Shown here in pieces: positions 52,340 to 60,979 of a stretch of 64,000 nt of DNA (its first letter is position 1; each line of letters begins with the position of its first letter). The position numbers and the translations under genes are program-made. Under the pieces are notes generated by a model, which saw nothing but the letters and a program-made list of their open reading frames with translations, had not been told where the DNA came from and did not search any database. The DNA comes from JAABRU01 sp041390465 (GTDB lineage: Bacteria > Desulfobacterota > Desulfobacteria > Desulfobacterales > Desulfococcaceae). The stretch covers positions 38,082-102,081 of the forward strand of contig JAWKPW010000005.1 of NCBI GenBank assembly GCA_041390465.1. The letters are read 5' to 3'.

Positions 52340-53950
52340 ATGAAAAAGAAGATTGGCGTGTGGCTTTGTGTTTTTGCACTGCTGGCCGGGGGAATGGCAA
52401 TGGCTGCGGAAACCCCCAAAAAAGGCGGAACTCTGGTATTTGGCAGGGGCGGAGACAGTGTGGGGCTGGATCCGGCCTATGAAACAGACGGCAATTCCTT
52501 TATGATTTGTGACAATGTGCTGGAGGCACTGGTGGCATATGCGGATGAATCCACAGTCCTGGAACCGGGGCTGGCCGAATCCTGGGACATTGCACCGGAC
52601 GGGATGACCTACACCTTTCATCTGCGCAAGGGAGTGAAATTCCATGACGGTACGCCCTTCAACGCGGATGCTGTGGTCTTTTCCATTGGCCGCATGATGA
52701 AGGAACCCAAAGTGAAATTTCTCAACCCGGATATGAAACTTCCGGTTCAGGAACGTCCGCCTGAGTACTGGCTGCAGATGGAAATGGACAAAACCGTTGT
52801 GTCCATTGAGGCTGTTGACGAACATACCGCAGTTTTCAGACTCAGCCGGGTGGATGCTCCCTTTCTGGCCAATATGGGCATGGATTTCGCGGATATTGTC
52901 AGTCCCGCAGCCTTTATGAAAAATCCCAAGGAATTCATCCGCAATCCTGTGGGAACCGGCCCATTCAAGTTTGTCAAATGGATCAAAGATGATCAGATTG
53001 TCCTAGAAAGATTTGATGAATACTGGGACAAAACCGGGGGCCCCTGGCTGGACAAAGTGGTGTTCCGCTCCATCCCGGAAAACTCTGTGCGTTTTCTGGA
53101 ACTCAAGGCCGGGAACATCCATATCTGCCAGTTCCCCAATGCGGCTGATGTTCCCCTGGCCGCAAAAGATCCCAATTTGCAGAACATTTCCCAGCCTGGC
53201 ATGAATATCGGATATCTGGGCTTCAACCTTACCAAACCGCTGTGGCAGAATGTGCATCTGCGCCGTGCCATCGTTCATGGCATCAACCGCAGGGCCATTG
53301 TGGACAATATTTATCAGGGTATGGGAGAAGTTGCGAAAAATCCCATACCGCCCACCATGTGGGGATACAATGATGAAATTGCGGATTTCCCCTATGATCC
53401 GGAAATTGCAAAAAAAGAACTGGCCGAGGCCGGTTATCCCGAAGGAAAGGGACTGCCGGAAATCACGGTCTGGTCCATGCCTGTGGCACGTCCCTACAAT
53501 CCTGAAGGTCTGAAAGTGGGGGTTGCCATGATCTCTGATCTGGCAAAAATCGGCATCAATGCCCGCATTGTCAGTTATGACTGGGGAACCTATCTGAAAC
53601 GGCAGCGGGAACAGCCGGAAGATATGGATCTCTTCCAACTGGGATGGACAGGTGACAATGGCGATCCGGACAATTTTCTGGCTGTTCTTTTTGACGGACT
53701 AGCGGATCCGTCCGTGCGAACACAGTGGAAGAATGAGGAATACCACAAACTCATGCAGGAAGGCAGACAGACTGTGGATCAGGCCAAACGGGCTGAAATT
53801 TACAAAAAAGCCCTGAAACTGATCCATGATGAGGTTCCTGTGATTTGTGTGGCCCATTCCACAGTGATCTGGCCTGCGCGCAGCAATGTGGTGAATTTCA
53901 AACTGCATCCCACATCCTCTGTGCGCATGAAGAATGTCTGGCTGAAGTAA
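52340..53950 (+). CDS. ABC transporter peptide/nickel-type solute-binding protein (SBP_bac_5)
   Basis: 536 residues. GAAAGGAGAAGGAA precedes ATG 52340. Signal peptide at 1-22 (GGMAMAAE). Family marks: GGTLVFGRGGDSVGLDPAY, ESWDIAPDGMTYTFHLRKGV, FHDGTPFNADAVVFS, PVGTGPFKFVKWIKDD and RRAIVHGINRRAIVDNIYQG. SBP_bac_5 proteins deliver oligopeptides, nickel or related ligands to an ABC permease; no permease gene is beside it (a lipase gene follows), so either the transporter is elsewhere or the protein serves another role, such as sensing. The ligand is unknown. Confidence 0.9.
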   Translation: MKKKIGVWLCVFALLAGGMAMAAETPKKGGTLVFGRGGDSVGLDPAYETDGNSFMICDNVLEALVAYADESTVLEPGLAESWDIAPDGMTYTFHLRKGVKFHDGTPFNADAVVFSIGRMMKEPKVKFLNPDMKLPVQERPPEYWLQMEMDKTVVSIEAVDEHTAVFRLSRVDAPFLANMGMDFADIVSPAAFMKNPKEFIRNPVGTGPFKFVKWIKDDQIVLERFDEYWDKTGGPWLDKVVFRSIPENSVRFLELKAGNIHICQFPNAADVPLAAKDPNLQNISQPGMNIGYLGFNLTKPLWQNVHLRRAIVHGINRRAIVDNIYQGMGEVAKNPIPPTMWGYNDEIADFPYDPEIAKKELAEAGYPEGKGLPEITVWSMPVARPYNPEGLKVGVAMISDLAKIGINARIVSYDWGTYLKRQREQPEDMDLFQLGWTGDNGDPDNFLAVLFDGLADPSVRTQWKNEEYHKLMQEGRQTVDQAKRAEIYKKALKLIHDEVPVICVAHSTVIWPARSNVVNFKLHPTSSVRMKNVWLK

Positions 53951-54037
53951 GCAGAGGAATTCAACGGACAGAGAAGCAAGCCGCGTCCGCTCACTCTGCG
54001 GACGCGGATACCGCGTGATTTAATGGAGAGATGCACG

Positions 54038-54862
54038 ATGACACAACCATCTGATATTGCCATAATCAGAACCTGTGACAGAGAAGAAAAAGTTCCGGTT
54101 TCGGAACTGGCAAAAGGGAATATCTTCAGAAGAATGAAGTATATTCAGGAACATGCCATTTTCAGCGCCAACATATACGAAAAAGAGGAGTTGCGCCTTC
54201 CTGTGCCGGAAGGATGGGAAAGACTGGATTCCCTGCCGGATTTTGAAGTCTGTCCCGCGGGAAAGCAGAAAATCAAAGGCATGGAGTTTGAGGTCTGGAG
54301 AAAAATTCACAAAAACAAGGAGATTCTGCTGCTGATTGTTTTTCGGGGAACCGATGCCAGGCAACTGGGCGACTGGTTTTCCAATTTCCGCTGGATAACA
54401 AGGTTCATTCCCTTTGTGTGGGATCAGTATGATCAGGTGCGGATGCTGACCCCGCAACTGGTGGATTATCTTTTGCATATTCATCAGCATTACGGAGAGG
54501 AAATCACCATTATGTGTGCCGGGCATTCCCTGGGCGGCGGACTGGCGCAGCAGGCCGCGTATGCCTCCAAATGCATAAAAGAGATATACGCATTCGCTCC
54601 CTCGGTTGTCACCGGTTTTTTCAGTGTGAAAAAAAAGGTGCTGGAACTCAGCACAAAGGGAATGGAAATCTACCGAATCTATGAAAAAGGCGAAGTGCTT
54701 GCCCTGCTGCGATGGCTGATGCGCAAATTTTATCCCCTGTCAAGGGAAAATCCGGCCATTGCGGAAATCCGCTACAATTTCCTCAGCGGAAGTATCATTT
54801 ATCAGCACAATATGAAGGTCTTCGCACAGAAACTCAAAGAGATTCGGAGGAGATCCGCGTGA
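54038..54862 (+). CDS. lipase class 3 family protein
   Basis: 274 residues, no signal peptide. VFRGTDARQLGDWFSNFRW is the oxyanion-loop region of class 3 lipases, and MCAGHSLGGGLAQQAAYAS carries the nucleophile Ser in GHSLGG (about residue 167); the catalytic Asp is likely in the AFAPSVVTG/YEKG region and the His in KYH-like IIYQHNMK near the end. It is predicted to hydrolyse acylglycerols or phospholipids. The start at 54038 has GGAGAG eight bases upstream; the ATG at 54023 lies before this site. Cytoplasmic location is inferred from the lack of a leader. Confidence 0.85.
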   Translation: MTQPSDIAIIRTCDREEKVPVSELAKGNIFRRMKYIQEHAIFSANIYEKEELRLPVPEGWERLDSLPDFEVCPAGKQKIKGMEFEVWRKIHKNKEILLLIVFRGTDARQLGDWFSNFRWITRFIPFVWDQYDQVRMLTPQLVDYLLHIHQHYGEEITIMCAGHSLGGGLAQQAAYASKCIKEIYAFAPSVVTGFFSVKKKVLELSTKGMEIYRIYEKGEVLALLRWLMRKFYPLSRENPAIAEIRYNFLSGSIIYQHNMKVFAQKLKEIRRRSA

Positions 54863-54939
54863 AGGGAATACATTTCGGATATTCAAAAAACCGGATTTTT
54901 GGAAAACACTGCATACAGAAAGTTTCTGCTGACTTGCCC

Positions 54940-55115
54940 AGATTCTGTTGACATTTCAGATTCAGGCGGGTGTTCAGATCGGCAATCTGAACCGGCAGCC
55001 TTGCCGTAATGCTGTATGCTGCCGTTTCGGACAGAACCGGTGAAACTCCGTCTGCCCGGCTCAGAGAATTCCGTATAAATAAAAACAGCATGTCACAGAA
55101 ATGTCAGCAGAACCT
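54940..55115 (+). mobile_element. family-2 MITE-like element, copy B
   Basis: Ends AGATTCTGTTGACATTTCAG and CACAGAAATGTCAGCAGAACCT. The interior closely matches copy A at 30128-30301 in inverted orientation. It lies only 16 bases upstream of the next gene's start codon and so makes up most of that gene's leader. Confidence 0.8.
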
Positions 55116-55131
55116 AAGTAAGGAGTGCAAA

Positions 55132-55893
55132 ATGAAAATCAGAACATTTTTTCTTATTATCGGACTGGGGCTGCTGATTCCCATTTCCGCATTTGGTGAA
55201 ACCATCAGCAGGGTAAAACTGGGCGCATTTGATTATGTCCCCTTTTACACAGAAGAAAAGGAGGGGGATATCCAGGGGATCGCGGCTGATGTGGCCGGAG
55301 AACTGTTCAGGCAGATGGATATGGAAACGGAAACTGCCCTGTATCCGCTCAAAAGACTTCTGCAAAATCTGGAAAGAGGGAATACGGATGCGGTAATGAT
55401 ACTGATCAGGACACCTGAAAGAGAAACGTTTCTGCATTTCACCGTTCCCATCATCACTGTCCGGGGCCTGATATGGTCTGCTGCTGACAGAAAAGGCGGT
55501 GCTGTGGAATTTGAGAAACTTGAAGATCTGAAACCTTACAGAATCGGTGCAACTCTGGGTTACAGTTACGGAGCAGATTTTGATGCTGTGCTGAAAACAA
55601 TGCCCTATGTGGATACAGCCAGTTCTGATATACTGAATTACAAAAAACTTGCGGCTGACAGAATTGACATTTTTCCCGGAAATGAAATTGTTGCCAAAGG
55701 CATATTCAAAAATCATCCTGAATTTAAGGGAAAATTTGTGCATTCCCGGAAAAGCTTCATTGAATGGCCGCTTCATATGGGCATCAGCAGAAAATCCGGA
55801 CTTGCCGCGCGGCTTCCGGAAATCAACAGGATCCTGTCAGAACTCAGAGACAACGGTTTTATTGAAAATGCAGTGAAGAAATACACAGAATGA
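55132..55893 (+). CDS. ABC transporter solute-binding protein, family 3-type
   Basis: 253 residues from ATG 55132 with AAGGAGTGCAAA upstream. Signal peptide MKIRTFFLIIGLGLLIPISA at 1-21. The family 3 fold shows VKLGAFDYVPFYTEEKEGDI, QGIAADVAGELFRQMDMETE and DAVMILIRTPERETFLHFTV. Members bind amino acids or similar small compounds. No permease or ATPase is adjacent. The open frame extends back to 55009, but that part is encoded by a repeat element and has no ribosome binding site. It may be expressed from a promoter brought by that element (inference). Confidence 0.88.
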   Translation: MKIRTFFLIIGLGLLIPISAFGETISRVKLGAFDYVPFYTEEKEGDIQGIAADVAGELFRQMDMETETALYPLKRLLQNLERGNTDAVMILIRTPERETFLHFTVPIITVRGLIWSAADRKGGAVEFEKLEDLKPYRIGATLGYSYGADFDAVLKTMPYVDTASSDILNYKKLAADRIDIFPGNEIVAKGIFKNHPEFKGKFVHSRKSFIEWPLHMGISRKSGLAARLPEINRILSELRDNGFIENAVKKYTE

Positions 55894-55933
55894 ACTCTGC
55901 TGACCGGCTGATGGCCGAATGGGAGGACATCTG

Positions 55934-57121
55934 ATGCCTGAAAACAATATCATCATCGGCAATGAACGCAGCAGCCCGGAAAAGATACAGGCTGCGCTGA
56001 ACCTGCGGGAGACAGACTGGCTTTCTCCGATGGCTGCGTTCAGCAAAAATGCTGTCCGGCGCAATCCGGAGCCGGATTACGGTGTTTCCTACCGCCAGGA
56101 TTTTTCCGCAGATGCGGACAGGGTTCTGCACGCTTTGGCCTATACGCGCTATATTGACAAAACCCAGGTCTTCTATCTGGTGCGCAATGATCATATCACC
56201 CACCGGGTTCTGCATGTGCAGCTCGTTTCCAAGATTGCCCGCACCATTGGCCGCTATCTGGGACTGAATGAGGACCTCATCGAGGCCATTGCTTTGGGAC
56301 ATGACATTGGTCACGCGCCTTTCGGACATGAGGGGGAGGAGTTTCTTTCCGAACTCTGCCGCATTGCAGGCATCGGCAATTTCTGCCACAATGTGCAGAG
56401 TGTGCAGTTTCTGGACAGGGTGGAGCGCAAGGGCCGGGGATGGAATCTCTGTCTGCAGACCTTGGACGGCATTCTCTGCCATGACGGAGAAGTGCATGAC
56501 CGGAAACTGCATCCGGAACCGGAAAAAAGTTTTGAGACACTGGATCGGGAAATTCGGGACAAAAAACACAATGCCCTGAAAAAACTGACCCCCATGACGC
56601 TGGAAGGCTGTGTGGTGCGTTTTTCCGACACCCTGGCCTATATCGGCAGGGATATTGAGGATGCGATCCGGCTGGGACTGATCTGCCGGGAGGATCTGCC
56701 CAGAGAAAGCGTGAAGGTTCTGGGAAACAGCAACGGCCAGATCGTGTTCAATCTGGTCACGGACATTATCAAAAACAGTTTCGGGCAGCCGTATATTGCC
56801 TTCGGATCCGAGGTGTCCCAGGCCCTGACCGGTCTGAAAAAATTCAATTACGAGCGGATTTATCTCAATCCCAAAATCAAGGTGCACACGGAAACCGTGC
56901 GCAGGCTTTTCCGGATTCTGTTTGACCGGTATATGGAGGACATTGAGAGGAAAAACCGGGATTCCGTCATCTTCACCGGTTTTCTTGCGGACATGTCCGC
57001 GTCCTACACCGAAACCCATTCCGATGCCGAGATTGTCCGGGATTTCATTGCAGGCATGACAGACAGTTATTTTCTCCGTCAGATTCCCGAAGAGATGCGT
57101 CCGGCCGATTATGTTTTTTAG
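55934..57121 (+). CDS. dgt: deoxyguanosinetriphosphate triphosphohydrolase-like protein
   Basis: 395 residues, HD-domain phosphohydrolase. DRVLHALAYTRYIDKTQVF, THRVLHVQLVSKIARTIGR and ALGHDIGHAPFGHEGEEFLS give the metal-binding His-Asp pairs (H...HD...D), and VVRFSDTLAYIGRDIEDAI supplies the last Asp. The enzyme removes triphosphate from dNTPs (typically dGTP) and controls nucleotide pools. Start at 55934 chosen because GGGAGGACATCTG precedes it. dgt-like enzymes also serve in phage defence, but nothing nearby supports that here. Confidence 0.92.
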   Translation: MPENNIIIGNERSSPEKIQAALNLRETDWLSPMAAFSKNAVRRNPEPDYGVSYRQDFSADADRVLHALAYTRYIDKTQVFYLVRNDHITHRVLHVQLVSKIARTIGRYLGLNEDLIEAIALGHDIGHAPFGHEGEEFLSELCRIAGIGNFCHNVQSVQFLDRVERKGRGWNLCLQTLDGILCHDGEVHDRKLHPEPEKSFETLDREIRDKKHNALKKLTPMTLEGCVVRFSDTLAYIGRDIEDAIRLGLICREDLPRESVKVLGNSNGQIVFNLVTDIIKNSFGQPYIAFGSEVSQALTGLKKFNYERIYLNPKIKVHTETVRRLFRILFDRYMEDIERKNRDSVIFTGFLADMSASYTETHSDAEIVRDFIAGMTDSYFLRQIPEEMRPADYVF

Positions 57122-57182
57122 CCAACAGCAGGCAGAAGCAGGCGGGGCACGGTTTTTTGTTTCCGCCATTGCATGATTCGGA

Positions 57183-57974
57183 ATGAGATCGAAAATGAAG
57201 ACTTCAGAAGAAAAAACGGACAAAGCCGGAGAAAAACTTCTTGCAGCTCTGGGACTGTCCAAAACTTACAGCGGAACTTCCCGTCCTGCTTTGGCGCATC
57301 TGGATATTTCTCTGGAATCCGGAGAGATATTCGGGCTGCTGGGCCCCAACGGCGCGGGCAAAACCACAGCCATTTCCCTGATGAGTTCCCTGCTTGCGCC
57401 GGACAGCGGAACCGTCACAGTCTGCGGTCTGGATATGTTCACACAGCCCCGCAAAGTCAGAAAACTCATCGGTCTGGTTCCCCAGGACATTGCCCTTTAC
57501 CCCAAACTGAGTGCACGGGAAAACCTGATGTACTTCGGCAGATTGTACGGACTGTGCGGCAGAGATCTCAGGGAAAGTGTTGAGGAAAGTCTGGAAATGA
57601 CCGGACTGGCAGACAGAGCCGATGATCGGATATATACCTATTCCGGCGGAATGAAACGCAGAGCCAACCTTGCTGCCGGGATTCTGCATAAGCCAAAGGT
57701 GATTTTTCTCGATGAGCCCACGGTGGGAATTGATGCGCAGTCCCGCAACATGATTCTGGAAAAACTGCTGTTGCTGAAGGAAAAAGGCACAGGCATGATT
57801 TACACCACCCATTATATGGAAGAGGCTGAACGTCTCTGCACCCGTGTGGCCATCATGGATGAAGGCCGGATTGTCATTCACGGCAAACCGCAGGAACTGA
57901 TCCGGCAGCATCCCGAATGCAGCAGTCTGGGGGAACTCTTTCTTTTCCTGACCGGCAAACAGTTGCGGGACTGA
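57183..57974 (+). CDS. ABC transporter ATP-binding protein
   Basis: 263 residues. Walker A GLLGPNGAGKTTAISLMSS (about residue 56), Q-loop VPQDIALYPKLSARENL, signature YSGGMKRRANLAAG, Walker B KVIFLDEPTVGIDAQ and H-loop YTTHYMEEAERLC. The type resembles ABC-2 multidrug/nodulation exporters (CcmA, COG1131). No permease gene follows; 450 bases of repeats end the unit. It is complete, so it may work with a membrane protein encoded elsewhere, or the permease has been lost. The start may also be ATG 57195; neither has a strong Shine-Dalgarno. Confidence 0.9.
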   Translation: MRSKMKTSEEKTDKAGEKLLAALGLSKTYSGTSRPALAHLDISLESGEIFGLLGPNGAGKTTAISLMSSLLAPDSGTVTVCGLDMFTQPRKVRKLIGLVPQDIALYPKLSARENLMYFGRLYGLCGRDLRESVEESLEMTGLADRADDRIYTYSGGMKRRANLAAGILHKPKVIFLDEPTVGIDAQSRNMILEKLLLLKEKGTGMIYTTHYMEEAERLCTRVAIMDEGRIVIHGKPQELIRQHPECSSLGELFLFLTGKQLRD

Positions 57975-58426
57975 GAAAATCTTCATGCAGATTTCACCGG
58001 AAGAGTCTGCAGCAAAATAACCTGTTACAAACCCTTAGAGCCTGTATGAAAATAATCTGTTATACCGATTCTCCTTTGAAATTTTAACCACAAAGGACAC
58101 AAAAAGCGGACAGCACTGCACAAAATCGGGGGAGAATCGGTATGATAGCAAATCGTCATTGAATTTGTGCAGTGCCTGCCTTTAAGTTAAGGGCGGAGGA
58201 GTCCCGAACTGAAAGTCAGGGACGCTGAAATGATTCATAAAATCCGGCCAAAATTCCGTTTCACTCCATTTCGGCACTCCGGAATCAGACAGGCACGGTT
58301 TCAATGGCGAATTGGTTTTACAAACCCTTAGGGTTTTGAAAATCCTAAGGATTTCCAAGCAGTAAAACTGTACAGATTGTTTCGTTACAAACCCGAAGCA
58401 AACCTGTGCGCAGAAAAATTCATCCA
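57975..58426. other. intergenic, repeat-rich, where an ABC permease would be expected
   Basis: Has a family-1-like element (58063-58142), a loose CAAACCCTTAG..CCTAAGG inverted repeat near 58320-58360 and a family-1 right end (CAATGGCGAATTGGT, 58301). No residual ABC-2 membrane helices can be read. Confidence 0.55.
58063..58142. mobile_element. short family-1-type element
   Basis: TACCGATTCTCC and GGAGAATCGGTA ends with a different interior containing the TAACCACAAAGGACAC segment. Confidence 0.6.
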
Positions 58427-59335
58427 TCAGGAGATCTTTTCAAGCAGTTCCTCAATTTCCCTTCTTTTGTTCATCTCAGCCAGCCATTGCTCCGGAATGC
58501 TTTCCATTCCCAGATATGCACCCAGCACCATGCCGACCATGCTTCCCCGTGCAGCGCTGTCTCCGCCTGCCATGACAGCCTGTATCAGGGCTTCTTTGAG
58601 ATTGTCCTCATATTTGGCAATCAGATGAATCACGCCGGGAAAAACCTGATTGGTCTCACAGGCCTGACCAAAAACAGAGATGGCAGACACACTTTCCTGA
58701 TCTCTGCTTTTGAGTCCGTCTGAAACCCACATGGAAATGGGCGACATTTCAAATGATTCCATGCCGACAATCTCCTGTATGGCCTGCAACGGTTTTACGC
58801 CTTTGAAGATCAGAAAAATGACACGGGCAAAAAATTCCGCTGTATCCACTGTATGGGGATCATTATGGGTCATGGCTGTCTGGGAACGGGCTGCGGCCGC
58901 GGCTTTTTCCTCATCCTGCTCATAAAGATACAGAATAGGCGCAATCCGGGAAGCTCCGCTGAAATCTCCGGTACGGGAACCCGCGTTTTCCGCTGTTTTT
59001 CCTTTCGCGTACCAGGCCAGGGTTTTCCGGGTCGCGCCGTCAATGTAACCTTTGTAATTCTCAAACAGTCTGCGCCAGCGATCTGAAAAATCCTGCAAAT
59101 CAAATGCCTTTTTTGCCGCAAGGGACTGCAGCAGCACAAGGGTCTGATCTGCGTAATGGGTAAAATCCCCTTTGCCCTTTGCGGGATGATAGGAATCCGG
59201 CGCAGGCCGCACAAAGGATTCCACTCTGCCGTGGCTGGCGGCAATCTGTTTGGTGTCATATATCCAGTGCACGCCCAAAGCCAGTGCATCTGCGGCAAAA
59301 GAGGCCATTACCATTGCTTTTTTTCTTTCATCCAT
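58427..59335 (-). CDS. ADP-ribosylglycohydrolase family protein (DraG-like)
   Basis: 302 residues. AADALALGVHWIYDT at the start, THYADQTLVLLQSLAAK and MAGGDSAARGSMVGMVLGAYLG at the end carry acidic residues of the dinuclear metal site (a normal family end is G-D-T-D; here GGDSAARG). The family removes ADP-ribose from proteins or small molecules. The change from GDTDT to GDSAA at the second metal motif may alter activity. ATG 59335 is preceded by GGAGATTTGC. The genes around it do not point to a nitrogenase (the classic DraG target), so the substrate is unknown. Confidence 0.87.
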   Translation of the reverse strand: MDERKKAMVMASFAADALALGVHWIYDTKQIAASHGRVESFVRPAPDSYHPAKGKGDFTHYADQTLVLLQSLAAKKAFDLQDFSDRWRRLFENYKGYIDGATRKTLAWYAKGKTAENAGSRTGDFSGASRIAPILYLYEQDEEKAAAAARSQTAMTHNDPHTVDTAEFFARVIFLIFKGVKPLQAIQEIVGMESFEMSPISMWVSDGLKSRDQESVSAISVFGQACETNQVFPGVIHLIAKYEDNLKEALIQAVMAGGDSAARGSMVGMVLGAYLGMESIPEQWLAEMNKRREIEELLEKIS

Positions 59336-59395
59336 TTTGCAAATCTCCTTTGGGAAAAAGTGTCAAGTGTCAGGTGTCAAGTGTTCGGTGTCAGG

Positions 59396-60979
59396 TCATA
59401 TAACTTCCGGGCCGTTGTACAGTTCCCTGAATTTTTCCTTTCCTCCTTCGCGATCCAGTTTCATGGCATATGGCAGAAAATTGAGAATATCCTGCGCGGT
59501 CATGCCGTCTTTTCCCAATTCTTCAGCGGCCAGATCCCCTGCCAGCCCGTGTATGAACACACCTTTTCTCACCGCAGTTTCCATATCCGGGCACAGACTG
59601 TACATGGCGCTGATTGTGCCGCAGAGCACATCCCCGGAACCGGCTGTTGCCATGCCTGAATTTCCGCTCATATTGACATACACGCTTCCATCCGGAAATC
59701 CGATGAGGGAATGGGGGCCTTTGAGAACAATGATGGCATTGAGTTTGGCAGTCATCTGCCGCAGAATCCCGATTTTGTCCTCTTCAATTTCTTTTGCGCT
59801 TTTGTCACTTAGCCTTGACATCTCCCCCATATGCGGGGTCAGCACTGTGGGAAATCTTCTTTTCAGAATAATATTGCGATCTTTGCACAGGGCCGTAATC
59901 GCGTCTCCGTCAAGGAGCAGAGGGGATTCAATTTCCGCTGTCAGTTGCCGTGCCAGTTCCTGGCTTTCCTCATTCAGAGACAGTCCGGGGCCAAGTACGC
60001 TCATATCTGTTTTCCGGGACAGGGCAAGCAGCTCGTTTTTGTTTGACATGGCAATGCTTCCCGCTTCATTTTCCTTTTGGGGCACAAATACAATTTCCCC
60101 TGCTTTTGCCGCAATCACAGGAATCATCGAAGCCGGAGCCGCAAGCCGGGAATATCCGCCACCTGCTTTGAGAAACGCATAAGCCGCAAAATACGGCGCG
60201 CCAGAATAGATACCGCGCTCCCCGACAAACAGCACATCTCCGAAACTGCCTTTGTGTCCTGACGGGATTTCGCAATGGCGTTGCAGGAGGAAGATTCACT
60301 GCAATTTTCATCTGATGTGAATCATACAGAGAGGGGGAAAGGAAATATAATTTGCATACAGTTTTCCGCCCAGTTCATACCCCGGATACAGCAGATTGCC
60401 CACTTTGGGACCGCCAAAGGTCACGGTCAAATCCGCTTTAACCGCAATGCCCATAATCTGCCCGTTATCCCCATTTACGCCGGAGGGAATATCCAGACTC
60501 AGCACAAGTTTTCCCTTTTGTCCGAACAGATTGATTTTTCCCATCACTTCTTTGTAAAGCCCTTCCACATTCCGGGAAAGACCAGTGCCGAAAATCGCGT
60601 CAACAATCCCATCACAATGAATCAGCTCACTGTCCAGAGACTGGGCAGATTCGATTGGGTGCATATCTAATGACAGACGGGACACAATGCGGTAATTGGT
60701 TTGTGCCGCGCCTTTGTATTTTTCCGGATCACTGAGCAGAAAAACCTTTGCACAGGCCCCCAGAGAATGCAGTTTCCGGGCCATGACCAGTCCGTCTCCG
60801 CCATTGTTGCCCGCGCCGCAGAAAATGGCAAAGCATTTGTCCTTTATTCCGGTATGCCGGGACAGAACTCTGCAGGCCGCGAGTCCTGCGTTTTCCATGA
60901 GAATCTCTTCCGGAATGCCCAAGTCTGCAATCGCGGTTCTGTCCATTTCCCTCATCTGGCTGACCGTGCTGATTTTCAT
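59396..60979 (-). pseudogene. nnr: bifunctional NAD(P)HX epimerase/dehydratase, interrupted
   Basis: Repairs hydrated NADH and NADPH. The N-terminal epimerase half (60308-60979) reads MKISTVSQMREMDRTAIADL, IFCGAGNNGGDGLVMARKL and VDAIFGTGLSRNVEG. The C-terminal ADP-dependent dehydratase half (59396-60235) has FLKAGGGYSRLAAP, VLGPGLS, LLLDGDAITAL, TPHMGEM and NSGMATAGSGDVLCGTISA. Between them, at about 60325 and 60262, two indels put about 70 bases out of frame; the missing text (LYDSHQMKIAVNLPP, then SGHKGSFGDVLFVGERG) is readable. The total length (1584 bases, 528 codons) is exactly in register, so two compensating errors could explain it. It overlaps the chemoreceptor gene upstream by four bases. 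Confidence 0.9.

Noticed and set aside
55934..57121. dgt as part of a phage-defence system
   Set aside because: No defence genes adjacent; the protein looks like a housekeeping dGTPase.
55859..57262. 467-codon minus-strand frame opposite dgt
   Set aside because: Antisense shadow; dgt motifs and start are clear on the plus strand.
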